The position numbers and the translations under genes were made by a program. The notes under the pieces are model-generated. The model made no database searches, had not been told where the DNA came from, and was given only the letters and a program-made list of their open reading frames with translations. This document shows, one piece after another, positions 47,626 to 59,124 of a DNA stretch of 64,000 bases; the first letter of the stretch is position 1, and every line of letters starts with the position of its first letter. Source of the DNA: Galeopsis tetrahit (Eukaryota; Streptophyta; Magnoliopsida; Lamiales; Lamiaceae); assembly GCA_963675135.1 (NCBI GenBank), contig OY776122.1:79866472-79930471 (forward strand), in the 5' to 3' direction.

Positions 47626-50600
47626 TCAAATAGACGAATGTAAAGTAGACATCCCAATTTTTGTTTTACCATCTCCAAGTTCTGAAACAGGAGAAAATGG
47701 AGTTATTTCAGGCAGAAATTTAGCTATTGCATTTGTCAGTTATCATAATCATGAACTAAACATTAAGAAGCTCATGGCAGAAAATTTCACAGGCTTTTTT
47801 TTTTGGTGAGGGGAACCATTTATGAGAGAGCTTTGGAGTGCTTGAACTTATTTGGGTGTTTAAGGACAAGTGGTTGCATTTTAGTACGAGAATATAATGT
47901 AGTGTGTTTACGAAGAATATTAAACTCACTCAATGAGCTGTATTCTGGCAAGCTGACGTAGTTGGGACATGATTTCTTCGAATTCACTGTGGCAGCATCA
48001 AGTGCGCAATCCCGGGGCTGCAAAAACATCTCCTTTTCAGATTACAGCATAAAAAACAAGATTTCATTAACAAAAAAATTGGGTTTCAGATCAACAGAAA
48101 GTCCTTCAAATTTGAATCATCAATTTAACATTAGTTTCATCATGATAAGCAGAAAAGTCCTATAGTAAAAAAGGTGAGAGGAAGTGGGGAGAGAGGAAAA
48201 TGGAGAAAAATTGAGCAAATTAATTCAACAAAATAAAAACATGTATGGGTAAACAGCATTCACAAAAGATAGGTATAGGATCTGACCTCAAAATTCTTAT
48301 AGAAGCATAAATAAAGTTCCTCCACAGCATCTCCTGAGCATTCGATGACTGGAGTTGTATGGAAAGCATTTTGTATTGCTGAAATAATGCCCCCTAAAGG
48401 ATATTTTTCAGAATTAGATGCTACATATCCAGCTTCAGCCAGAACTTCCTGCATGATTTAATAAATATATTAGCCAAAAAGGAAATAAAGATCCAACATG
48501 TCACTAAATAAATGAAAAGTCTGCATTCAGGGAGAAGGAAATATTAGATAAAGTTGCAGCAATCATGATCTAAAAATTTGTTCTCAAGTTATTTGGAGAT
48601 AAGGTTTATTAGAAATTTAGTATTTGTTTCCATGGAGGTAATGCCTCTTCTCTCCTTGCACTATATATTGATTATTAAAACCAGTTAGGTCAAAGCAACA
48701 TTAAATTTGGCAGAAACTGTAAGGCTATGTTAGTGCAATCCACATATCATACTAAATCTAGGTATTTTGCTCATATCACAATTTACATTGTCGCTGAAAT
48801 CGTAATTTCAGAAATTTAACATGTACTGTAATAGTAATTTAACTGCTAGAGACTTTACTGATGAATGAATTAATGCAACAGATTTAATACTCATGATCAT
48901 ACACAACAGTCTATACAGCAATCAAAAGATGAAAAGATTTAATGGGATAACGTCAACTTACAGTGACGTTATATTTGAAAAAAATATTAAGTGTTGTCAC
49001 GAAGAAATTGTATTCATCTCCTGTAACTGAAGAGGAACAAGTTCCGTGTTTTTCTGTAACACATGTAAACAAAGAGAGAAGTTAGGTTCTTCAAAATTAA
49101 ACAAAAGTTTTTAACAGTGACCAAAGTTTTTTTGCTACATATTAAACATTTATATGCACAAAAATACAAAATTGACACATCTGTTTGAAATCATGTTTCA
49201 GATTTCGTACATGAAGTGCTGGAAGGTGAAAATCATGGTATATTTCAATTGTGAATGGGTAATTGAGGGTGGGTTGTTCAATTAGAATTTAGTAAGTTTT
49301 CTGGCCAAATCACCCAGTTCTAAGTGTTACAATCCTCATGCTAATTGGCAGATGAAGCTTTCATGGAAATTAAAAAAAGGCTCTCTTGAATGCATGCACA
49401 CAACTCTACAGCTATACGAAAAATACCCAGGGTCAGTATAACATTGCTGTGCTCAACATGTACTCCACTTCCTAGGCAAACAAAAAGCACACGACACAAT
49501 TCTGACAGAATTTGGTCTCTCGTTATTCCCTGTTTTATGAAGGTCCTAGTCTCCTAGAAGATTAATGTCACTCAAAAATGCTACAGAAAAGTTAATGGGG
49601 GACTAGACAGGAGAAGCAAAAATAACCAAAATGACAGAATAAATTTTCAGCTGATGAACGATATCATATATCATGGATTAAGCAATAGCATTAAGCATAT
49701 TTAACAATTCAATTTCAACTGAAAGCAAAGTATATGACTAATAAGCTTCATTCCTATATTAAAAAATACATAGATAAAACCATTTGAGAATTAGCACTTC
49801 AAGAAGATGCTTACCCCACTTTTTTCCATAAGTTTCGCAATCCAAGCATGACAAAAAGAAAGGAGCAATTATTAGTTCCATATAGAATTATCATCAACTA
49901 TGAGAGGTATAGCAGAAGAATAAACCAACCTCATGCTCCCAAAATAACCCCTTTCCACCATGGCAATTTTTTGTAGAACCACAGCTTAAAGATGGCCAGT
50001 ACTTATTAAGTGAATCAAGCAATGTTGAAACCTGTAGTTTCAATATGACAATTTTTGAAGAGGATGCAGTTACTTCCAAGGGTAAATATACACATAAGCT
50101 TTAAAAGCAAACTCTTTGAAATGGGAGACTTGCGTTCAATTTTGATAGAACAAAAACCATTAGGATCATATGAAAGAAAAGGGGCACTGCTCTACAGTGG
50201 GAGAGGGCAATGGAGCCATACTAACTCCTCTATCCCCTCCCACCCACCCCTCACCCATAAATAAATAGATAAATAAAGAGGAAAAGAAAAAAAAAATGTA
50301 ACTTCATAGTTCTTGCTCATTATCCATCTATATATATAAACTAACGGGCTCAAACAGGCAATAGCATCTAAATAACTCCTCTATCTGGTAACCAATGATT
50401 ATCTGTGTGACTAGACAGCTTACATGTGCATGCTAAATTGGCTACTTTATTCGTATCTGAAACTGCTTCTTGCGAATTTTACTCGGCAGTCGGCATATTA
50501 AGAAATGATATATCAATGATGTTCCAGATACTAATAGCTAGGCTATTACAATAATAATAATAATCTTCTGATCTGAAAAATATCAGTGACTTTTGTTCAA

Positions 50601-51859
50601 AGCAATCCATGGAAGTGACCCATATATAGTTTCTTCTCTCTACTAGAGGCTCCAAACCAAGTGAGATGTGGAAACTCATATATTAGATACCGAGTGAGTT
50701 TTAAGGGTGAAATCAAATGGCATGAACAACTGCTCAGATATAAGCATGGAAAAACACAAGCATTAAGGAGACAAAAAATTATACCTCTTTAGCATCAAAT
50801 TTTTTACCAGTGCAACATGACGGCCAAGTTCCATCATTATAATCTGCCCACAGTCCATCTGCAAAGAAAGATGGATCACACTGTCATCTTAAATTATTGC
50901 ACAACATTCACATTTGGCAATTTTCTGTATTTTCATGTCATCCGCACTACGACTTTCAATCTATAACAAGTTTATCATATTTTACTCCTACAAAAAAATA
51001 TGTACAGAATCTAAATTTCAATTTAAAGAAAGGATAGAAGAGTACTTACGGATTGTAAACCCTGTTGGCCCATTTGACCTGGACAAATAAACAAAGCCTA
51101 TAGTTAGGTTCCTTGTCAATCCTGTGCTTTATTCCAGATAGAATACAAAGAAATGCTCATAGTATCACGAAGAAATAAATCATTGTAGAAGAATTAAGGC
51201 AAGTGGGATAAGCTTCAATTGGACTTATTTTCTTTGACGTGTAAGTTACTTAACCCAAGACCAAGTGCCATTCTTATTGTGTACTCCATACACTGACATG
51301 TTTGTGTGTGATAAATTAAGTTAACTTGACAATCCATCTTCACTATTTTAGTACCATGAATCAAGATATTAAAATCCAATTAAATAATACTAATATTTAC
51401 CTCGTTACATCCATTCTTCAATACTCATATTAATTAAGATAGAGAACCGGTTACCCATATTACAGAAAGTTTTAGCTGAACTTGTTTACACACAGCAATT
51501 TCCATAGACGAGAAGTTTTCATCAGTATTTAAATAACTAATCTCTCTCGGTCTAAAAAACTAAGAAGACAAAATAATTGAAGCGAATTCTGGGAAATAAA
51601 GAGAATAGTGAAAGTACCCCCGACAACAGCCATTGGAGGAACAGCAATGGCGAGTTCTGCGGCAATAGGTACCCGGCCATTGAAGGGCGAGCTTGAAGTA
51701 GTCGAATTCTCTCTGTTTACTCCCTCCTTTACTCAGAACTACTCCTATATCACCATTGGCATTGATTTCTGCGATGCAAACCAACCCGATCCAGAGAATT
51801 ACTATGAAAAACACGGATCGAGTTGTGAATTTATGAAGTGGGATGAGGAGAGAAGCCAT
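47626..51859 (-). CDS. RNS2: Class II (RNS2-like) S-like ribonuclease T2
   Basis: Secretory-pathway RNase T2 that cuts RNA via 2',3'-cyclic phosphates. Arabidopsis RNS2 works in the vacuole and ER in rRNA turnover. Exons in gene order: 51859-51618, 51078-51050, 50858-50785, 50031-49930, 49818-49815, 49053-48962, 48448-48287, 48017-47930 and 47681-47626. They total 849 nt, or 282 residues. A signal-anchor-like segment is at about 15-30. The mature part has FDYFKLALQWPGTYCRRTRH, the first catalytic site ending FTIHGLWADYNDG (His91) and the second HEWEKHGTC (Glu149, Lys152, His153). Conserved cysteines and YVASNSEKYPLGGI and KSCPNYVSLPEY follow. The second site is rebuilt only with a 4-nt exon, TGGG. 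The last exon is less certain: reading through exon 8 instead would end at 47820. All catalytic residues are present. Confidence 0.92.
49815..49818 (-). other. 4-nt microexon of the RNase T2 gene
   Basis: TGGG lies between an acceptor (AAAAAAG, 49819-49820) and the donor GTAAGC (49814 downward). The preceding exon ends in phase 0 after HE. The next starts AAAAACACGGAACTTGT. Only the four bases restore W-E-K-H-G-T-C. Direct joining of the two larger exons would shift the frame inside the active site. Confidence 0.8.
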
Positions 51860-53833
51860 GGTTGTGACTTGTGGCGATTTGATCGAGATTCCTGCGATTG
51901 CGTAATTAGATTGGCTGAGCTACTCAAATTCAACCCTTCGTATATAATAATACTCCTATGTCATAATTTTAAAATTTATGAAAATACTGGAATATTCGAA
52001 TTAGAAAAATATCGCTATCTAATTAGTAATCAATACGTGTCGATGTCAATTAAGTAGATGTTAGGTTTGGGAATATCCTATTTTTTAACTACTTAGATTC
52101 TTTACGGAATATTATCATAGTTTAATTTAACATTTTTTATTACTTTTATAAGATATATATATATTTATATAGGTCCCCAAAAATGCTGAAGGATCGACTA
52201 GGTATAATTGTACGAGAACTTAGAAACTCCTTCGAGATCTCTTTTCATAGAGTGTACTAACATATTAGCATTACGTCGTAAAAAAAAAAAATTACAATAT
52301 TGAAAGCTTCACAAAACGCCCCAACACTGGGCAACACGGTGCAAATTCTAGGAAGATTCATTAATAAGAATCATTTACTCTACAACTTTTTCATCTGACC
52401 CAACTATGATCGAATCATACTCTTACATTAAACGAGACGTTCTTAAATTAGTTTTTTTTTTTTTGTGAAAACGTTCTTAATTGAGTATTAAATTTTAAAA
52501 CTTAATTATAAATCTTGATAAATCTATTGTGACAAATATTTGTGTGACAAGATCTCAAAACAAATTAACATTAGTATTATCTTTTAAAGTGTTAAATCTT
52601 TATATTCAAATTAAATGTAGTCTCATCATGAAATGGTCTAATACAAAACTCAAGGAGTGGACTTACATTGAGGCAAGGCGCGTCAAATGTTCTACCTGAA
52701 TTTTCTTTGTGAAGTACTCTATTCCCTCCCTCTAATTTCTATTTTTCCTTTTTAGTTGTTCATTTTTCTTAAATAATATTATACATACTACTTTATCTTC
52801 TTCACTTTTTTTTCAACATTTGATCAGATTTTCTTTTTTGAAATCTTGCCTTCTTCCATTTTTTTTAGATGACCTTTCTCCGAATTCTTTTTTAAAATCC
52901 TTATAACTTTTTAAGAATAAAACTAGGAGACAAATTCACAAGAGTTCACAAAACTTCTTACTTTATCAAGTTCAGGCATTTAGTTTTCTTATCCTCAATT
53001 TTCGTCAAATTCAATTAATAGAACACATGTGTTTCAGGTGACAAAAAAAATAAATGACGTTTTAACACATCTTTCACCACATAATTTTTAGATAGAAATA
53101 AGAGTGAAAAAATCATAATGGAACGAGTCAATACATTAAAAAAAAAAAACTCATAGCTATCTCTCAAATCAATGAAAATGTGAAAAACTCTAATCTCATT
53201 ACATAGAGTATTATAATTGGAACAATGGAGTATATCATACCTTTGCATGTAAATTTTGTGCCTTCAAATTACTCTTAAATGTGTAAAAGAAAAAATGTAT
53301 TCACTCCATCCAATTTCATTATTCTCACTTTTTATTTATTTATTAGTGTTTGAATAAAATTTAGCACATAAGTGCCTGGCGAGCTATGAACATTCTTAGA
53401 ATACCAATCTACTGTATATGGTGTTTTGACCCATTATGGCCAGGGGAGCCATTTCTTTATCTCCTCGTGCTTCAATTGAAAAATTATATTTAATTTTATT
53501 AAAATTTCGTTGAATGGATGGCAGCATCTGTTTGGATGAGAGGGAATGGTTAGAAATTACTTTATAGGTATTTCTTACAGCACTTGGGTATATTTTTTCG
53601 AGGTGTGTATTTTATTTTTTGAGGAAAGGAGGTGTGTATTTAATAATAAGGGGATGTTTGTTTTGGGACTCACCCATTTGAACGGGGATGTAACGTCCCC
53701 CGTCCTGTTCTAGTTCGGGATTTCACATTCGAATTTCACCATCCAACTCCATTCACCTCTATATATATTATACTATTATAATAATACAACATCATATATT
53801 CTTACACAAATGATTTGACATAAAGTTACATTA
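51860..53833. other. 5' flank of the RNase gene and intergenic DNA
   Basis: The plus-strand 149-codon frame at 51608-52057 is antisense to RNase exon 1 and not a gene. The remainder is AT-rich, with no recognised element. Confidence 0.5.
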
Positions 53834-53835
53834 TA

Positions 53836-54120
53836 CTCCCTCCGTCCAATTTTATTATGCCAACTTCTCCGGACACGGGTTTTAATGAATATTGATTAGT
53901 TTATGTATAAAGTAGATAAGTTAGGGGGTATGATGGGATGTTGTGGGGTCCATTTATAGATAAAGTGATTGTTTATGAATAAAATAAGTGACAAAATGTG
54001 TAAATAAGTGAGGGTAGAAGAGTGTAGATAAAGGAGTATGAATAATATTATTTCTATGGGCATAATGAAATTGGACAACCAAAAAAGGAAAGTGGGAATA
54101 ATGAAATTGGACGGAGGGAG
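53836..54120. mobile_element. Stowaway-type MITE
   Basis: 285 bp. CTCCCTCCGTCCAATTTTAT at the left and, reversed, CTCCCTCCGTCCAATTTCAT at the right form nearly perfect inverted repeats, flanked by TA (53834-53835 and 54121-54122). The well-preserved ends suggest recent spread. Confidence 0.9.
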
Positions 54121-54130
54121 TATAATATTA

Positions 54131-55951
54131 CTCCCTCCGTCCGCCTATAAGCTTCCCATTTTACCATTTTGGTCCGTCCACCTATAAGCTTCCCATACCT
54201 TTTTTGTGGTAAGTACTTTTTCTTACTAATTAGTGTGAAAATTGCTAGAAATTCATGGGTTTATTTTGTATAATTTATAGGATTTCATTGCATTATTTAC
54301 ATTAAATTGACTAACTACACTTGATTTGGAGAAAAGGTGTTTTTTGCTATTTTTTATAGAAAAAAGAGCATTTTTGTAGCAAATCATGCCTTGATTATTT
54401 TGTGGAGTTAATCGAAGGAATAGTTCGAGAAGAAAAGAAATTACAGTTGGACTTAAAAATGAAATAAGGCCCAAAATTCTGGGGCCCATTTCATTAATCA
54501 TATCCAGGGGCCCATTTCATTAATTAACCAAATTTGGGTGGGGGACTTCGGCCAGCAAAAAGAAGCAAGGCCCATTTAATCATTTGAAAAGGCCCACATC
54601 CATTTCAGCAAGGAGGCCCAATCCATCACCTTACCCTTTTCAGCAAAAACGTGGGGGGTTCGCAGAAAGCGAAAAAAAAACACAAATACGACGCAGTGAG
54701 CACATTGGTGAGAAACAGGGGCATCTACTATTGGGGGAGAAATCTCTTCTCCTCTCCACCACTCCACTCAATAGATTAGTTAGTTTTAATTGTTCTTTCA
54801 TTTCTTAGCTAGTGTTTAATTTAGTATTTCATTTTATTGTAAGCATTGAAGGATTTGAAGACAAATGAGGTGCTTTCTTTCATTATTTCAATATTAGTTG
54901 GTTATTTGGTTTTAATTCATGTTTTGTAGTTTAATTTTCATGAGTTTTATTCTAATTGTTAATTTAGACATGGGCTAATATCTAATTGCCTGGGTGTGGA
55001 TGTTTTGATGAGAATTTAGTGTAATTGTGGATTAATTGCATGATTAGCTTATAATTTGGGTTTTTATGTTTCTAGAGTTGTACTTTGATTGATTCATTTG
55101 GTTGATCAACCCTATTAGCGAGCATGTTCGATTATGTTTATTGCAACGAGAGTTGGGTAGCATGATTGGGAGTATGAGTGTGAGCTTTGGTCAATTGAAT
55201 AGAAGTTAATTAGTAATTAGCTCACCCGAGAGGGAGGTTAATGGCTAGACCGACAACCTTAGACACTAAACGAGTAGAGGTCGTCTAAGAGTTTGGTGAG
55301 AGGGCGTTTCATAAGTATTAGTAACCGTGTTGAAAGTGCTTATGCGTCACTATCTTAGGAGCTTATGGTATTTGGTTAGATCCTATAATTGCTAATCAAT
55401 GCACGATGTTTACCTATGCCTTTCGAGGGGGTTTGCACGCTTATGTGATAGCCTTTAGCTTGACCCAAATTTGTAGTAAAATCATGTAATTGGTCCACTA
55501 ACTCACTTAATTGCTCACAAAACGGAAACACCCGAGGCAATACCCTTCCCTTGCACTTTCATCTTTTCGAGAGTTAGTTTTAGTTGTTTGCATTAGTTGT
55601 TTATTTTCTTAGTTGGTATTTGTTTTATCCTCCTATTTAGCTTCTATAACACCATTTTAACTTATAGTTTCGGGGCTCCACATTCAATCAACTAGGTCCT
55701 TGGACGATAACTACTAGGTCGTATACTTACTCAACTATAACGAACCCATACGCTTGTGGGGATTGTTATTGTTGTACTAAAAAGTGTGCAAAATACGAAC
55801 CAAGTCACTTACACTTCACTTTATATCTTACTTTTTCTCTCTATCTCTCTCCTCTCTCAATCACATCACTTGTACTATATCTATTATTTAATCACTTTTC
55901 TTAATTTTTGTGCCAAAAAGTAACGTAACACTTATAGGCGGACGGAGGGAG
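54131..55951. mobile_element. Stowaway-type element enlarged by an internal insertion
   Basis: The left end CTCCCTCCGTCCGCCTATAA and the right end, reversed, CTCCCTCCGTCCGCCTATAA are identical, with TA on both sides (54129-54130 and 55952-55953). The outer 100-150 bp on each side are normal MITE sequence. The middle (about 54245-55800) is different DNA. There is no transposase. Confidence 0.8.
54245..55800 (+). mobile_element. Probable LTR-derived insertion inside the Stowaway element
   Basis: About 1.55 kb of non-coding DNA separates the two halves of the MITE. It starts near TGTGAAAATTGC and ends near AAAAGTGTGCA. It contains TGTGGGGATTGTTATT, resembling the 3' part of plant LTRs. TG...CA ends fit a solo LTR, but I could not identify a clean target duplication. 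Confidence 0.4.
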
Positions 55952-55976
55952 TATAATACAACATCACTCACTCTTA

Positions 55977-56076
55977 AGTGTTTAGAGCACCACTACCCAG
56001 GCCTTAGGTCCTGGGTTCGAGTCATGGGGAGGGGAAAAGGGATGGGTATTTAACTTTCATAAATAAATAAAAAAAA
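55977..56076 (+). mobile_element. 5'-truncated copy of the tRNA-derived SINE
   Basis: It matches the copy at 37936-38052 from AGTG.TTAGAGCACC onward, including the B box GGTTCGAGTC, the word ATGGGGAGGGGAAAA and GGGTATTTAACTT. It lacks about the first 18 bases. It is flanked by a perfect 14-bp target duplication ATCACTCACTCTTA (55963-55976 and 56077-56090). Confidence 0.85.
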
Positions 56077-56090
56077 ATCACTCACTCTTA

Positions 56091-56628
56091 CACAATTTGA
56101 TTTGACATAAAGTTATTGGAATTTGATTTGAAAACTTGTGTGATATTATATGAAGTAATGTATATGAAATACTCCCGTCTTATTTAAAAAGAAAAAAATA
56201 TATGTATCTTACTTAAGTTTGACGTACGCTGATCCTGAATTTTTATTTTAAATTTATCTTAACTAACTATATTTCATATAAGTTTTTATGTTAATTTTTT
56301 TAATTAAATATATTTTAAAAATTTTAAGTGCTTTAAACATATTTTTATTTGTTTAGTTGAATTTTAAATTCTCACATTATAATTAAATTAAGGAAAAGTC
56401 TCATATGTACCCACCAAACTTTTCTTCTTTCTTCTCATTCCTTCTTCAACACAGCTTCTTTCCTTTTGCTCTCCATTCTTTCTTCTCCTTCCTTCTTCAA
56501 CACAGCTTCTTTCTTAAATTAATTGTTCGTCTCTGTCGTACCGTCGGAAATTAGAAGAGGGAGACCCAAAGTAGTTGTAATATCTGGGTGGGGAAAAAAG
56601 CAGACTCTGTCCAGATTTTGCTTTTCAC
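56091..56628. other. Intergenic DNA left of the CACTA-like element
   Basis: AT-rich, with a pyrimidine-rich stretch (56405-56520) in which TTCTTCAACACAGCTTCTTT occurs twice. No gene was recognised. Confidence 0.45.
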
Positions 56629-56959
56629 CCTCACTACATTCTTGGGGGAATAGCGACGAAAATTTTGCGACAAATCTAAATTTCATCGCTAAAATCAATT
56701 TTTAGCAACGAAATTTATATTGACTCCATAATACAAAAATTGCTCATTTAGAGGTAGAAGGTTCTCGCAGAAATTTGTTCCACTTGTCAATACAAAATTG
56801 AAGGCAAATTATCTCTACTGCCCTTCATCTGCAAAAGATTAGACCCTTCTCTCTCCTCCCTCTCAAACAATTAATATTATCTTTCTCTCTCTTTCTTTAT
56901 CTCATTTTCAAATATTTGTTTCTCTCTCTTTTCTCTCACATCTCACACACACTCACACA

Positions 56960-57470
56960 CAAGATCGGAAATGGGGCTTGAGTTCAAAATACCCTTCTCC
57001 GTCGACGCATCCGCAAATCCGATTAAGAGAAGGGTGTGGCTTGGGAGTTTTTAGGCGGCGGAGGTGGCGCCTCATTGTGGGAGCAAGTTCTGGGTATTTC
57101 TCCATCCATTTTGTGGAAGCAAACGATTTGTGATCTAGGTCGATCTGTTCGGCGCCGGAGAGATCGACGAAGACGAGGCTCTCGAGGTCCGGTCACGAAC
57201 GCAGTAGATCGTTCGTCGGAGTAGATCCGAGTTATGGAAGAAGAAGCTGTCGACGAAGGCCCGATGAAGCAGATCTGGTCTTTTTTCTGGCCGGAATATT
57301 GTTGAGACGAAGAAGGAGTTCGGGTTCGTTCGCCGGAGTAGATCGTCTTCTCCGATCTGCCCCGTCAAGGTGCTTGTCTTCTCTGATCTTCGCCGCTCGC
57401 GTGATGGCGGAGTAGATTTAGGGTTTTCTGAAAATATTTTTGGAGTGGGAATTACAGGTAAGCACTTCCT
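56960..57470 (+). other. GC-rich unique segment in the CACTA element, possible captured gene fragment
   Basis: After CT-rich leader-like DNA and CACACACTCACACACAAG comes a GC-rich stretch with short frames in several phases, including GGCGGCGGAGGTGGCG and GTTCGTCGGAGTAGATC. It ends near ACAGGTAAGCAC. It looks like a 5' UTR or first exon with an intron start, rather than transposon DNA. No protein family can be named, and all frames are short. Confidence 0.4.
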
Positions 57471-58394
57471 TCTCTCTTCTACGGATCAGTGCTTTCTCGT
57501 TTTCGGTACAACATCTACTTCACGTATCTCATTCGACTTTGAGATGTTTTGAATTTTTTTGTGTCTGAAATAATGGATTTGCTTATTTGATTGTAATTCC
57601 AACTCTATCGATCCGAGTTGTAAATTCTGGGTCTGATTTTTGAAGCTTTCTCTCAAGTCCCAGATCTATGAGAACAGAGTTTTTTTACTCTATTTTCAAA
57701 AAAACTTTTAATACATTGTTTATTTTTAATTAAAAAAAAGTTTTAAATTCGAGAGAGTTCGAGAGAGTCGCTTATGGTAGTTAAATGTTGTTCCAATAGT
57801 GTTTAATTTTTTCTCAAAGTTGAATGTTGTTCTTTCGTTTTACACAAATGGAGATTGTCTAAGAGCTGGAGAATACTTTGTTGGGAAGTTTAATATGTAA
57901 TAATTAATATAGTATTTTTCGGGTTGTCGTGAATGGAAGGTGAATTATTTGGACAAATTTGGTTCTTGATTGTATATAAGTTTGAACTATTGTATTTATG
58001 TCATTATCTAACTAATATTATAATTAGTTTGAGCTCTTTGTTTAAGTTGATGTACACTCGTGCTACTCAACGTAAAACTTAATGTACACTCAGTGCTACT
58101 TAATAATATATAATGAATTGTAATTATTGAAAGTTGTTCAACAATAAAAAAGAAAAATTTCATTCATTATATATTCAATATATATGTTCAATATAACTAT
58201 ATTCAATGTATATATCGACGTTTCAATATAATATTAAATATAATTATATTTAATTTATATATCGACGTTCAATATATAATGAATGAAATTCTGTAGATGT
58301 TCAATAATTATGTAAATGTTCAATATGAATGGAATTATGTAGATGTTCAATAATTATGTAAATATTCAATATACTTATTGATATTCAATATTAT

Positions 58395-58600
58395 ATGTTT
58401 AAGAAAATTTGAATATAAAATCTTAATAAAGAAATGAATTAATAAAGTTCAATAAAAAAGTTTGAGTTAAATTGATAGAAAAATTCAATATATATAATTA
58501 CAATTAATGAAAATTTGAATATAAAATTTTAATAAAGAAAATTGAATTAATAAAGTTTAATAAAAAAAATTTGAGTTAAAGTTGATAGAAAATATGATTT
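58395..58600. repeat. AT-rich tandem duplication of about 110 bp in the CACTA element
   Basis: TTTGAATATAAAATCTTAAT, then AATTAATAAAGTTCAATAAA and TTTGAGTTAAA.TTGATAG, appear twice in the same order, about 113 bp apart. Confidence 0.6.
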
Positions 58601-59124
58601 GACAAGTGAAAAGACTTTTGAATAAAGAGATAAAAAAATATACTATACTAATTAGTTAATATATAATTAAATTTTAAAATTTTTGAATTTAAATCTGAAT
58701 AAAAAAATTAATTAAAAATATTTGACATAATTTTTTGAAAAAAAATCTGAAAATAAAAAAATTCTGAATAAAAAATTAAAAACTAAAAAATTCAAGTAAA
58801 TTTTGATTTAAAAATTTGAATTAAAAATATTGTGTGAATTAAAAATTTTAAAAAATCTGAATAATAATTTTAAAATAAAAAATTGGAGTAAAAACAGAAT
58901 AAAAAAATTGAATAAATCTAATTTGAACACAAAATCGGAATGAGTGATACAAAAATTGATTTGACAACCAAAGACTTTTGTCTCAAGGTGAGAAGGCAAA
59001 TTGAAGGGCATAAGGGTCTTTTTCAATGAGATTTTGTATCTCCTACCAACATATTTGATTGGATGTACGTTGAGGCTCCCATAGTGCCCCAATTGTGCTA
59101 GAAGGCAATCCTCCCAATATAAAT

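Noticed and set aside
51608..52057. 149-codon plus-strand ORF
   Set aside because: It is antisense to exon 1 and the signal peptide of the RNase T2 gene. It has no family resemblance and its second half is AT-rich intergenic DNA.
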